DNA of 64,000 nt, taken from CAZBSE01 sp964494385 (GTDB lineage Bacteria > Actinomycetota > Humimicrobiia > Humimicrobiales > Humimicrobiaceae). The stretch covers positions 1 through 64,000 of the forward strand of contig CAZBSE010000001.1 in the NCBI GenBank assembly GCA_964494385.1, written 5' to 3'. A program made the position numbers and the translations under genes. The first letter of the stretch is position 1; every line of letters begins with the position of its first letter. The notes under the pieces were generated by a model. The model saw only the letters and a list, made by a program, of their open reading frames with translations. It did not search any database and was not told where the DNA came from. Below are positions 25,268 through 34,559 of the stretch, in pieces.

Positions 25268-26659
25268 TTATCCAGGTTCTACATGTATTGAAATTTCTTT
25301 TATATTTTTAAATTTTCTTTTTATGTCATCTTCTATTCCTGTAATAATGAAATGCGCTTTTTTTACATTTAAATCTTTATTAAGTCTGCAGTGAAATGCC
25401 AGACTATATAAATTCCCTTTTTTAAGAACAGTAAAATTATGGCAGGTTTCCGGGTTAACATATGTTGATATTTCTTCCTTAATTTTACTAATTAATTCAT
25501 TTGATTTAACGGTCATATCATTCCATTCCTCACTGCTTTTGGAGTCTTCTATATGAATATAGACATTTTTTAAATTATTTATTCTTTTTTTAATCTTATT
25601 TTCTGCAATCTTCGTCAGCTTCTCGGTTTTTTCCAGATTTAAATATTTATCCAATTCCATATGTATTGTAACATTTATGTGTTTATTTATATCATATACT
25701 GAAATATTATGTATATTTTTCACACCCGGCTGATTTAATACTATCTCTTTAATGCATTCCTCTACATCACCACCGGATGGTAGAGATTTAGTATCTATAA
25801 TTATTTCTGATCCGGGTATTCTTTTTAAAATTTTACTTTTTATCTTCTCTTTTATTTTTTCAACTTGTGAAAGATAAAAATTTTGATTAAGGCATATTTC
25901 CAGATTAATGAATTTTATGTTCCCTACCTCATGCAATTTTAATTTATTTATAGATTTTATTTCACCAATTCCCTTTAATATATTAATTATATTTTCCGTA
26001 ATTTCTTTTGGCACATAATCCAATAAATTTTTTACTATTTTTATTGATAATCTTAGACTAAGCGCAAAAACGATCAATGATACTATTATGGAGGCAATGG
26101 GGTCTGCCATATATATCCCGTTACTGGCCAGGTATAGTCCCACTATTACAATAACGGAACTTAAGATATCGCTGGAATAATTTATGAACTCTGCCTTTAA
26201 TGCAAAAGAATTATATTTCTTTGCCGCTCTTCCTATATAGAATACTCTTATTATATTTAATAATATTGAAATTATTAAAATTATAAAAATATATATATTT
26301 AAATTTAGTTCAAAATTTTTATATATGATTCTTTGAATAGATTTGTAAATAATAAAAAAGCTCAGCGCAGATATTATAATAATTTCAAAAAGAGCGGATA
26401 TGTTTTCATATTTTCCATGACCATAAGTATGATCTTTATCAGCCGGCCTTGATGAAATTCTTATGGCCATATAAGTTATTATGACAGTTACAATATCAAG
26501 ACTGTTATTAAGGGCCTCTGAAAAAATACCGATACTGTTGCTAAAATAAGCAACTGTAATTTTAACGATAACCAAAATAATGGATATCAGCAGTGAAAAC
26601 AGTGCAATTTTTCTTTTATATAAATTATTAGAATTTATATGTTCAAAATTTTTTTTCAT
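25268..26659 (-). CDS. Cation diffusion facilitator with three C-terminal domains
   Basis: Inner-membrane metal/proton antiporter. Residues 15-205 form the six-helix CDF core with the typical loop KDHTYGHGKYEN. The transport site is unusual: Asn51-x3-Asp55 in helix 2 and Asn160-x3-Asp164 in helix 5, where zinc transporters have His or Asp at the first position. The cytoplasmic part is long. It reads as three tandem copies of the ferredoxin-like CDF C-terminal domain (about residues 215-297, 302-378 and 385-463), ending in SEIIIDTKS, VYIHIEDS and ISIHVEPG. Most CDFs have one such domain. The metal cannot be assigned. Confidence 0.88.
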   Translation of the reverse strand: MKKNFEHINSNNLYKRKIALFSLLISIILVIVKITVAYFSNSIGIFSEALNNSLDIVTVIITYMAIRISSRPADKDHTYGHGKYENISALFEIIIISALSFFIIYKSIQRIIYKNFELNLNIYIFIILIISILLNIIRVFYIGRAAKKYNSFALKAEFINYSSDILSSVIVIVGLYLASNGIYMADPIASIIVSLIVFALSLRLSIKIVKNLLDYVPKEITENIINILKGIGEIKSINKLKLHEVGNIKFINLEICLNQNFYLSQVEKIKEKIKSKILKRIPGSEIIIDTKSLPSGGDVEECIKEIVLNQPGVKNIHNISVYDINKHINVTIHMELDKYLNLEKTEKLTKIAENKIKKRINNLKNVYIHIEDSKSSEEWNDMTVKSNELISKIKEEISTYVNPETCHNFTVLKKGNLYSLAFHCRLNKDLNVKKAHFIITGIEDDIKRKFKNIKEISIHVEPG

Positions 26660-26701
26660 AAAAAAAAGGGCCCTATTTAATTATTTAATTAATATAATAT
26701 C

Positions 26702-26725
26702 TATATTTTGATAAGTCAAAATATA
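26702..26725. terminator. Intergenic hairpin between the HEXXH gene and the CDF gene
   Basis: TATATTTTGA at 26702-26711 pairs perfectly with TCAAAATATA at 26716-26725 around a 4-nt loop. It is AT-only apart from one G-C pair and lies just after the stop codon of the upstream gene. It may be a weak terminator or mRNA end. Confidence 0.4.
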
Positions 26726-26752
26726 ATTCCTCCTGATTATCTACTTTAATCT

Positions 26753-27745
26753 TTACTCAGCGGTAGGATTTTCATTTATATAAATATTATATGCAGTATC
26801 ATAAATTTCATTTATCTTTTCCGCATCCATTTCATCAAAACTTATTGTATTGTAGTTTATATCCCATAAATAATTCTTATTAACTTCAATAAGAAAATCA
26901 TATTTCAGCCCGTTTATCCTCGCCTCTCTTGCAAATTCAGTCAGGGGAGGTATCTCTATTTTTCCGTAAATTCCCGGTAATATATAATTTTTTACAAAAT
27001 CTTTTTCAGGGTTTGATATAAAATTTTTTACATCAATTAAATGTTCCAGCTTTAACCTTAAGAAACCTTTATTATAATAACCTCTGGTATTTTCTCCTCC
27101 TGCAATTTTATCCCACTGCTCATTAATGGATTTGATTTCCTGTTCGAGCTTTTCTTTTTCTATCATTCCATATATATATTTACCTGCTGCTCTTTCAGCT
27201 TCTTTTTCATAAACTATTTTATATTTAATTAAATTTGTAATATGGATGGCCATAGCTTCTTCAGATGCCTGCATTCTGTAAATATTCCATATTATCTTTT
27301 CACCCTGAAGGGTCTCTTTATAATAATTTATTGCCTCTTTCATTATATTATTAAAATCCTGAGTTTCTTTTCCGGATCCCAGACCTTTTCTTATTATAAG
27401 ATCAATATAAGCATGGAAGCATTCATGGTACACGCTGGATATTTCAAAACTATCCATTTCTGAGAAAGATTTAAAATTTCCATTTTCATCAAATGCATAG
27501 GTTAAATATACTACCCCATATCCATAGGCAGGTCTTGGCCTGTATTTTAATCTTATCTTATCGCTTATAATCTTAATATATTCTGTGGGAAAATTATTTT
27601 TTTCTGCTTCAGCTATAAATTTATAAAGAGAGCCGGAACTATCTCTATCCTGGCTGCATTCCATCGTAAAAAAAGAAAAAAATAATATAGCAGCCGCAAT
27701 TAATGAAGCAGTTAATATGCCTCTGGGATTAACAATCTTTTTCAT
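26753..27745 (-). CDS. Putative exported HEXXH metallopeptidase-like protein
   Basis: I do not recognise a named family. The 330-residue protein starts with a hydrophobic export signal (about residues 10-28) ending at FTMEC (Cys30). This could be an atypical lipobox, as the following SQDRDSSG is a typical mature lipoprotein start. Residues 107-111 are HECFH, a zinc-binding HEXXH motif, within the helix SSVYHECFHAYIDL. A later Glu in QASEEAMAIH (162-163) could be the third zinc ligand, as in gluzincin-type peptidases. The C-terminal half is charged and without known motifs. Surface proteolysis is a guess. A shared palindromic motif lies about 100 bp upstream. Confidence 0.55.
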   Translation of the reverse strand: MKKIVNPRGILTASLIAAAILFFSFFTMECSQDRDSSGSLYKFIAEAEKNNFPTEYIKIISDKIRLKYRPRPAYGYGVVYLTYAFDENGNFKSFSEMDSFEISSVYHECFHAYIDLIIRKGLGSGKETQDFNNIMKEAINYYKETLQGEKIIWNIYRMQASEEAMAIHITNLIKYKIVYEKEAERAAGKYIYGMIEKEKLEQEIKSINEQWDKIAGGENTRGYYNKGFLRLKLEHLIDVKNFISNPEKDFVKNYILPGIYGKIEIPPLTEFAREARINGLKYDFLIEVNKNYLWDINYNTISFDEMDAEKINEIYDTAYNIYINENPTAE

Positions 27746-27842
27746 CCTAGAATTTTTCCGGTAGATAATAAAATATATCCTCTTCCATTATAAATTATTG
27801 ATAATATCTTGTTAAATTATGGATTTTCAAAGAATTTTTAGG

Positions 27843-27859
27843 TAAGTATCTTACTACAG
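27843..27859. repeat. Copy 2 of the shared palindromic motif
   Basis: TAAGTATCTTACTACAG differs by one base from 20105-20121. Here the core GTAAG-TAT-CTTAC is a perfect palindrome (27842-27854). On the minus strand it lies 98 bp before the start of the HEXXH gene, almost the same distance as copy 1 from tyrA. Confidence 0.4.
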
Positions 27860-27933
27860 CAAATAAAATTTTAAAATGTTATTAATTTATTTTAAAGAAG
27901 TAAATTTAATTTCAAATATTTTGTTTTTTATAT

Positions 27934-29301
27934 TCAGCTGATTTCCACAGCTTCTCTAATCGCTTTTCTATTAAAAAGTCTTATTTCATACAGCATAAAT
28001 ATAACAGCAATAGTAATTGACAGAAAATCAGCAACAGGCATAGCCATCCATACTCCGTTTAAATCAAAAAATTTTGGAAGTATATAAATAGCAGGAATTA
28101 AAAATAAAAACTGCTTTGTTGTAATAACTAAAATTGCCTGTACAGGTTTCCCCAGGGATTGAAAAAAACTAGTAATCACCATGTGCAGACCCACCAGTGG
28201 GAAAAAGATAATTAATGTTCTTAATGGCACTATACCCGTATTAATAAGGACCTGGTCATTGCTAAAAATACCCAGAAAATACCTCGGGAAGAACATCATG
28301 GGTATAAAAGCAAGAAACGATATAATAGTCGTCCATAATATAGTTATTCCCATCACTTTTTTAACTCTCATGTATAACTTAGCACCATAGTTAAAACTCG
28401 ATATGGTAGCAAAACTTTGGGCTATTCCTATTACAGGTATTTGGATAAATCCAATTATTCTATATGCTATTCCCAGGATAGCTATATGAATATCATTTCC
28501 ATAGAACCGCAGAGATCTGTTAAAAATTAAAACTACTGCGCTCGCAATAGTCATCATAAAGAAATTCGGACATCCGATAAACAGGATATCTTTTATATTT
28601 TTTATATTTATTTTGAACATAGATAGTCTAAATTTATAGATGCTCCTTCCGGACATATAAAACCATATTATAAGAGCAGTGCTCAATATCTGACTTATAA
28701 TAGTTGCTATTGCGGCACCTTTTATACCCATTTTCAATACAAAAATAAAAATAGGATCAATTATTATGTTTAAAAAGGACCCGATAGCGATAAAATACAT
28801 TGATGCTCTTGGCTTTCCTTCTGCTCTGACAAAATCATTTGTTGCTATCAAAAATGATAATAAAGTAAAGCCCGGAAAAACAATTAACAGATATTCTCTT
28901 GCAATAGGCAGCACATCTTTTGATGCGCCGAAAAATATCAGCATTCTGTCAATGAAAATATATCCTATAATTATAAAAATGATATTAAGGGCAATATTTA
29001 AGATAATTCCGTTACCCATAACTTTGACTGCCTTTTTTTTATCTTTCTTTCCCAGTGCTCTTGATATCATTGACGCCGATCCAGTTCCAATCATAAGGCC
29101 AACAGCCATCATGGCCAGCATTATGGGTAAAGCAATTGAAAGGGCGGTTATCGCTAGAGGTCCTACACCTCTACCTACGAATATAGTATCGACAATAACA
29201 TAGAGAAATCCCAGCAGTATCCCCAGTATTCCGGGTCCTGCAAATTTAAACAGCATTTTATTTAAGTTGCCTTCAAGTATTTGTTTTCTTTCAGAATACA
29301 T
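27934..29301 (-). CDS. MATE-family efflux transporter
   Basis: Cation-coupled multidrug exporter of the NorM/DinF superfamily, 455 residues with twelve predicted membrane helices in two halves. The start is typical: GNLNKMLFKFAGPGILGILL, then DTIFVGRGVGPLAITALSIA in helix 2. GTGSASMISRALGKKDKKKA in the first cytoplasmic loop and DFVRAEGKPRASM also agree with the family. The drug or metabolite is unknown. The start lies four bases after the glycosyltransferase gene, so the two are probably cotranscribed. Confidence 0.93.
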   Translation of the reverse strand: MYSERKQILEGNLNKMLFKFAGPGILGILLGFLYVIVDTIFVGRGVGPLAITALSIALPIMLAMMAVGLMIGTGSASMISRALGKKDKKKAVKVMGNGIILNIALNIIFIIIGYIFIDRMLIFFGASKDVLPIAREYLLIVFPGFTLLSFLIATNDFVRAEGKPRASMYFIAIGSFLNIIIDPIFIFVLKMGIKGAAIATIISQILSTALIIWFYMSGRSIYKFRLSMFKINIKNIKDILFIGCPNFFMMTIASAVVLIFNRSLRFYGNDIHIAILGIAYRIIGFIQIPVIGIAQSFATISSFNYGAKLYMRVKKVMGITILWTTIISFLAFIPMMFFPRYFLGIFSNDQVLINTGIVPLRTLIIFFPLVGLHMVITSFFQSLGKPVQAILVITTKQFLFLIPAIYILPKFFDLNGVWMAMPVADFLSITIAVIFMLYEIRLFNRKAIREAVEIS

Positions 29302-29305
29302 GTTT

Positions 29306-30496
29306 TTATTTCAATAAATCGTTTACAAAATTTACGGAATATCTATACAATTTTCTTCCTTTCCAGCTTGTATAAGCCCCTTTCCTTTTTTGGAAGATTA
29401 ATTTTAAATTCATAAAAATCATATAAAATATTGATATCGGATGTAAGAATATATCATAAATTTTTCCATTTATTTTTATCACTGCCATTAATCTTGCCAA
29501 TAGAATAATCAGTACCTGAAACAAAAGAAGAAATAAATTCACATAAAACAGAATATCGGCATAAAATGTAATAAAAGGAAGCAGCAGCAGCATAAAGAAT
29601 GGAAATAGAAAAAAAACAAAGAGAACAAGAATAACCAGAGAAATTGATATTTTACTTTTAAAATTTCCCATAAAAATTCTGCAGAATCCATTATATATTT
29701 CTCCAAAATTATCATATAATCTGGTTGAATACGTTTTTACTCCATTGAATATCATAAATTTATAACCCATTTTTATAAATAATTTTGAAATTGCAGTATC
29801 TTCGACACAGCTGCTTCTTATTATGCTGTGACCGCCTATTTTTTTATAAATATTTCTTTTTACCAGCAATAAACTGCCGATACCGCTGCCGAATACGGGG
29901 ATTTTAGATCTTTTTATAAATAGCAGCGGAGGAATTAAAAGCTGAAAACTTATCAAGTTGATTACCATTCTTTCATGGAATGATTTCATTATTTGTTCCG
30001 GACAGGCTGATAGTATATCAAGCTTTTCGCTGACCAGGCAGCTTAGTGCACTTTCTACAGAATTATTTTGGTGGACAGTGTCAGCATCGGTAAAAAAAAG
30101 ATACTCGCCTTTTGATCTTCTGTATAATTGATGACAGGCATAATTTTTACCGGTCCAATAATCTTTTAGAGGTTTTCCCTTTATTAATTTTATTTTTTTA
30201 AATGTCTTTGAAATATTTTTTATAATAGATGCTGTACCGTCATTGGAGTCGTCGTCAAGAACTAGGATTTCAATATTACAATAGGTCTGTTTTGCCAGGG
30301 ATATCAAACAATCTTTAATATTTTTTTCTTCGTTCCTGGCAGGTATAAGAATTGAAACAAGAGGTTTTTTTTCCTTCATACTATGAGGTAATTTAAAATT
30401 AGATATATCTTTGAAATATATAAAATTAATGAAGTAATTAATAAAAAATATAAGCAGTAGAAAAGAAATTATTATGTTATAAATTAAAAGTGCCAT
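29306..30496 (-). CDS. Membrane-bound family 2 glycosyltransferase
   Basis: Transfers sugar residues from a nucleotide sugar on the cytoplasmic face. An N-terminal membrane helix (1-24) leads into a GT-A domain. Its motifs are VSILIPARNEEKNIKDCL, a DDDS motif (EILVLDDDSNDGT), the metal-binding DAD in FFTDADTVHQ and an acceptor region near SCVEDTAISK. Two or three membrane helices close the protein. The overall plan resembles CrtQ-type glycosyltransferases of carotenoid or glycolipid synthesis, but the acceptor cannot be decided here. It is followed directly by a MATE transporter gene. Confidence 0.87.
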   Translation of the reverse strand: MALLIYNIIISFLLLIFFINYFINFIYFKDISNFKLPHSMKEKKPLVSILIPARNEEKNIKDCLISLAKQTYCNIEILVLDDDSNDGTASIIKNISKTFKKIKLIKGKPLKDYWTGKNYACHQLYRRSKGEYLFFTDADTVHQNNSVESALSCLVSEKLDILSACPEQIMKSFHERMVINLISFQLLIPPLLFIKRSKIPVFGSGIGSLLLVKRNIYKKIGGHSIIRSSCVEDTAISKLFIKMGYKFMIFNGVKTYSTRLYDNFGEIYNGFCRIFMGNFKSKISISLVILVLFVFFLFPFFMLLLLPFITFYADILFYVNLFLLLFQVLIILLARLMAVIKINGKIYDIFLHPISIFYMIFMNLKLIFQKRKGAYTSWKGRKLYRYSVNFVNDLLK

Positions 30497-30721
30497 AATA
30501 AAAAAGATTTATTATTTTTAATAGGTACTTCTCATCCTTTATAGAATCATTATTATAGCATAGTTCATAATCTAAAATTACAATTATCTATATTTTTTAT
30601 TATTAATTTATCTTTAAAATTAAGAAAAATTACCGGTAAAAAATAATTAATTTCTAGTAAATCCTTTAGTATATTTAAGAAAAATTTTTTTATAGGGTAA
30701 GACTATCCTTTAAATAAATTT

Positions 30722-33187
30722 TCAGTCAAGTACTATTTCCTCCAGGTCCAGATTAATCACCTTGAATAGAAATTCCTGCTCTATATCAGGCATTTCGGGG
30801 CCATCCCAGTCAAATTTAAAACCATCATAATAATAACTGCTAATATCCATTGTAGTATTTTCATAAAGGTATCCCGGTCCCCTCTCCGTGGTGACGTCAA
30901 AATAATAATTTTTAGACATAAAATTATCTTCTACTGTTATATCTATGGGAATCCAGCCGTATAAAGGAAGTTTTATCTCAACCCATGCATGACCTATATC
31001 TATTTCCTTTGATTTTTCATATAAAATGGTGTATACGGGAATTCCTGCTGCAAGTCTGGCAGGTATACCTGCTGCTCTTAAAAGTGCGGTATAAAGAATT
31101 GCGTAATCTGCACATACGCCCTTTCCTCTTTCCAGTATTTCTGATGCATAAAGAAATTCATAGTCTCTCTCCTCGGCACGTGGATAATCATAATGGAGTT
31201 TCCTTACCACAAAGTGATAAATAATTTCTGCAATTTTTAACGGCATTAGCTCATCTTTGATCAACGATTTTGCGGTGTCGTTGATTATAGGATTATCCGA
31301 ATCTATAAATAAATCATCAGCCGTATATTCTATTAGATCTTCATCGTTTTTGCTATAAGTAAGATTGTAACTGTCAAAATCCAGATAATTAAATTCAACT
31401 GATGTAACATCAACTTTAACTGAGGCATTTAGGCTTTCACCTTCCGGAAGTTCCCGGTCAAATTTAAAATTGGCAAATAAATTCCAGTTATTGTCAAAGA
31501 CTTCGGTGGTTTTTCCAATATTTGGCGTATACCCATTTATTACCTGAAATGGATAATAAGTTTGCGGAATTCTCATAAGGCATTTGATATCATCTAAATC
31601 ACCAGGGCCATTGTTTATCAGTTTATATTCTATTTCAACTATAAAATTATGTTTCTTTACAATTTCAACAGGCTGTTTTTTATCAGTAATAGTTATAGTT
31701 TCTATTGCTTCACTGCTCTCTGTTCCATCCGTAACTATCAATTTTATCTCATATTCACCGTCTTCCTTAAAATAATATGAAAATGAGCTCTCACCGGAGT
31801 ATTCATTGCCATTTACCATCCATTTATAATTTATATCATCATCGTCATAGTCGTACGATTTTTCAGCAGAAAAGTATACCGGATTTTGCGTATAAAAATT
31901 TTTATCTCCCAAGGTATCCCCAAAAATTTCTAACACTGCCTGGGGGGCATAATTTTCATCATTGTTACCTGTATATAAATTTTCTTTACTGGAATACTTT
32001 TCAGATAATGATATTATAGCCAATCCTTCGAATCCATCTGCTATATATCCGTTATTACCTGCAGTGGTTATATCATATGAAGATCCTCCAGTCTTAAGAT
32101 TATCTATAATAACGGGATTATTATTATCTGATATATCTACCGCATATATTCCCCCCGATAAGCTGGAGACATAAATAAAACCTCCGGCAGTACCCAGCTC
32201 CCAGGCACCGCCCGGAATTTTACAATTACCGTAAGCCTCCGGATTGTATGGATCTTCTATATTTACGGCCTGAATCAAGCTGTCTGTATATTTATCGCTT
32301 TCCTCGTCCATTCTGCAGGTTGAAACGTAAATATAATTATCCAGTAGATAAATCCCCCATGCTCTTGATAGGATTCTGCTGGAACTTAAAATTATTGGAT
32401 TTTCTTTTTCTTTTATATCTATTATGGTGAGACTGCTATTTTCCGTATATTCATTTTTTTCATAATCATAAAAATTTATATTTATATAAGCTGTATCATC
32501 TTCTATCCATATGTTTGAAGGTATACCTTCCAGCTCATAGCTGCATACCAACTCAGGCAGTACCTTATTTGAAATATCTATTATTTCAAAGCTGCTTGCA
32601 TCAAAATCTTCTCCCTCTATGGATGTATTAATATATGCATAATTATCCTCAATAAATAACCCGTATACCGATTTTCTATTATGTTCCCCTGTGTTATAGT
32701 TTCCTACCAATTCCGGATTGTCTTTTTTTTCTATATTTACAACATAAAAACCACAATTGGTATAAACTTCTTCATTGTTTATAAAATCGGTATAGGAGAT
32801 ATAAGCATAATCATCCTGAACAATTACAATATTTGCAGAATCTACACCGCAACATTTTCCCACTATAAAAGGATCTTTTTTATTTTCTATATCTACTACA
32901 TAGAGAATTCCCAGATCGTTTGTAACGTAAGCATAATTACCGCTAACATCCAAATCTATGGCCTGTCCGGATATCTTTAAATCACTTAAAAGTAAAGAAT
33001 TCGGAATCCCTTCAAAATCTTCTTCTTTAATTGATTGTTCATAATTTTCCGAATCTTCTTTTTCACTGCTTTTACTTCTAATATCAAAAGGAAAATAGCA
33101 GCAGGCGGTCAGCATTAAGCTTAATATTATAATTAAGATTAGTGTAGTAAATAATGATCTGGCCAAATTTATATGCTTTTCTAACAT
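30722..33187 (-). CDS. LVIVD-repeat / PKD / transglutaminase-like lipoprotein
   Basis: A large predicted surface lipoprotein (821 residues, lipobox LTAC with Cys29). About residues 60-410 hold LVIVD-type repeats (YAYVTNDLGILYVVDIENK, YIAD...GLAIIS), which fold as a beta-propeller. A PKD-like domain follows at about 415-510 (SYDYDDDDINYKW ... GEYEIKLIVTDG). The C-terminal region has a complete transglutaminase-like triad: Cys692 (GVCADYA), His733 (IGHAWVEI) and Asp749 (WIPIDIT). The combination suggests a cell-surface peptidase or crosslinking enzyme presented on an adhesive scaffold. That role is inference. It follows scpB by 32 bp and may share its transcript. AAGG lies seven bases before the ATG. 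Confidence 0.85.
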   Translation of the reverse strand: MLEKHINLARSLFTTLILIIILSLMLTACCYFPFDIRSKSSEKEDSENYEQSIKEEDFEGIPNSLLLSDLKISGQAIDLDVSGNYAYVTNDLGILYVVDIENKKDPFIVGKCCGVDSANIVIVQDDYAYISYTDFINNEEVYTNCGFYVVNIEKKDNPELVGNYNTGEHNRKSVYGLFIEDNYAYINTSIEGEDFDASSFEIIDISNKVLPELVCSYELEGIPSNIWIEDDTAYININFYDYEKNEYTENSSLTIIDIKEKENPIILSSSRILSRAWGIYLLDNYIYVSTCRMDEESDKYTDSLIQAVNIEDPYNPEAYGNCKIPGGAWELGTAGGFIYVSSLSGGIYAVDISDNNNPVIIDNLKTGGSSYDITTAGNNGYIADGFEGLAIISLSEKYSSKENLYTGNNDENYAPQAVLEIFGDTLGDKNFYTQNPVYFSAEKSYDYDDDDINYKWMVNGNEYSGESSFSYYFKEDGEYEIKLIVTDGTESSEAIETITITDKKQPVEIVKKHNFIVEIEYKLINNGPGDLDDIKCLMRIPQTYYPFQVINGYTPNIGKTTEVFDNNWNLFANFKFDRELPEGESLNASVKVDVTSVEFNYLDFDSYNLTYSKNDEDLIEYTADDLFIDSDNPIINDTAKSLIKDELMPLKIAEIIYHFVVRKLHYDYPRAEERDYEFLYASEILERGKGVCADYAILYTALLRAAGIPARLAAGIPVYTILYEKSKEIDIGHAWVEIKLPLYGWIPIDITVEDNFMSKNYYFDVTTERGPGYLYENTTMDISSYYYDGFKFDWDGPEMPDIEQEFLFKVINLDLEEIVLD

Positions 33188-33219
33188 TTCTAAACCTTCT
33201 CTGCATAACGCCTCACAAT

Positions 33220-33807
33220 TTAATCCGGATTTTCCCTGATATCTTTAAGCGGCGGCAATTCTTTTATGCTGTTAATACCCAGCAGTTCCAAGAATCTTTC
33301 TGTGGTTCCGTACAATAACGGGTTCCCTGGCTCTTTAAGTCTTCCTACTTCTTTAATTAATCCCTTATACATAAGTGTCAATATTACGCTGTCGGTTCTT
33401 ACGCCTCTTATTTCTGCAACTTGTGTTCTGGTAACAGGCTGACTATAGGAAATTATTGCCAGAGTCTCAAGTGCAGCTTGTGAAAGATGTGTTCTTATGT
33501 TTGATTTTATAAATTTTATCAGAATATCACTTATTGCAGGATTGGAATATAATCTGAATCCTCCTGCCACTCTTTTAAGTATGAAACCCCTATTATTCTC
33601 TATATAGTCTTTTTCAAGCAGCTCCAATATTGAATTTACTTTTTTTTCTCCTATTCCAAGAGCAGAGCAGATCTCTCTTGTTTTTACTATTCCCTCTGAT
33701 ATAAAAAGTATACCCTCAACACATGTTTTCAGCCATGAATCCCCTTTTCTGAAACTAATTTTTGTTTTTTTTATGTCTTCTCTGCTGCTGTCTCTATATT
33801 TATTCAT
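33220..33807 (-). CDS. scpB: Segregation and condensation protein B
   Basis: Subunit of the SMC-ScpAB condensin that compacts and separates the nucleoid. Two winged-helix domains are seen: CVEGILFISEGIVKTREICSA at the N-terminus, then LSQAALETLAIISYSQPVTR with QVAEIRGVRTD and LYGTTERFLELLGI. The length of 195 is typical. The ATG starts four bases after the stop of scpA. Confidence 0.95.
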   Translation of the reverse strand: MNKYRDSSREDIKKTKISFRKGDSWLKTCVEGILFISEGIVKTREICSALGIGEKKVNSILELLEKDYIENNRGFILKRVAGGFRLYSNPAISDILIKFIKSNIRTHLSQAALETLAIISYSQPVTRTQVAEIRGVRTDSVILTLMYKGLIKEVGRLKEPGNPLLYGTTERFLELLGINSIKELPPLKDIRENPD

Positions 33808-33811
33808 AATA

Positions 33812-34558
33812 CTACCTAATTTTTCTTATCATAATATTACCAAAATTCTCAAATTGAATAATATCAATAATTTCTTTTTTATAAAGCTCCAATATTGATA
33901 AAAAACTGATTATCTTGTCTATAATATTGGTATATTTTAAAGTCAACTCTTTAAAATTGATGCTATCTTTCATCTCAAGTATCTCATTGATTCTCTTCAT
34001 TTCCTGGAATATGCTTATTCCAATTCTGTGGTTATATAAATCGCTAAGCTTTACTCTTTCATCCCTGTATTTTAAAAGATTTGAAGCAATGGACAATATT
34101 TCTTTTACATTTATTTTTTTTGTAAAATCCGGAAGCAGCTTTAAAAATCTATCCTCTAAAGGTGCTTCCCTTATAAAATATAAAGCTTCGCTTTCATAAA
34201 GCCTTCTAAAATAATTGGAGATTTTATTAAAAATTCTATATTCTTCTTCTCTCCTCTGTAAAATTCCAATATCCAGTTTATCTTCTTCATCTGATTCAGA
34301 TTTTCTTTTTGAGGGAAGCAAAGATCTTGATTTTATTTCCAGTAAAATAGAAGCTGTATATATAAATCCTGATAGGGTATCAATTAATATATTTTTATTC
34401 TTTTTAATATAAACTATAAAATCATTTATTATAGTGTTTAAATCGATTTCATAAATATCTTCTTTTTTTCCCCTGACTAGTTCTAGAAGTAGATTTATCG
34501 GTCCTTTAAATTTCCCGTATTCTATTAAATAATCTTTATTTTCAGTGCAGTTTGCCAA
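33812..34558 (-). CDS. scpA: Segregation and condensation protein A
   Basis: Kleisin subunit that bridges the SMC heads. The N-terminus shows FKGPINLLLELVRGKKEDIYEIDLNTI, split here after GPINLLLELV, and a C-terminal winged helix follows (KKEIIDIIQFENFGNIMI). The start is a TTG at 34558, just after the trpS stop codon. The length of 248 is typical. No parA lies between xerD and scpA here, unlike mycobacteria; trpS and an M50 protease occupy that place. Confidence 0.94.
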   Translation of the reverse strand: MANCTENKDYLIEYGKFKGPINLLLELVRGKKEDIYEIDLNTIINDFIVYIKKNKNILIDTLSGFIYTASILLEIKSRSLLPSKRKSESDEEDKLDIGILQRREEEYRIFNKISNYFRRLYESEALYFIREAPLEDRFLKLLPDFTKKINVKEILSIASNLLKYRDERVKLSDLYNHRIGISIFQEMKRINEILEMKDSINFKELTLKYTNIIDKIISFLSILELYKKEIIDIIQFENFGNIMIRKIR

Positions 34559-34559
34559 T

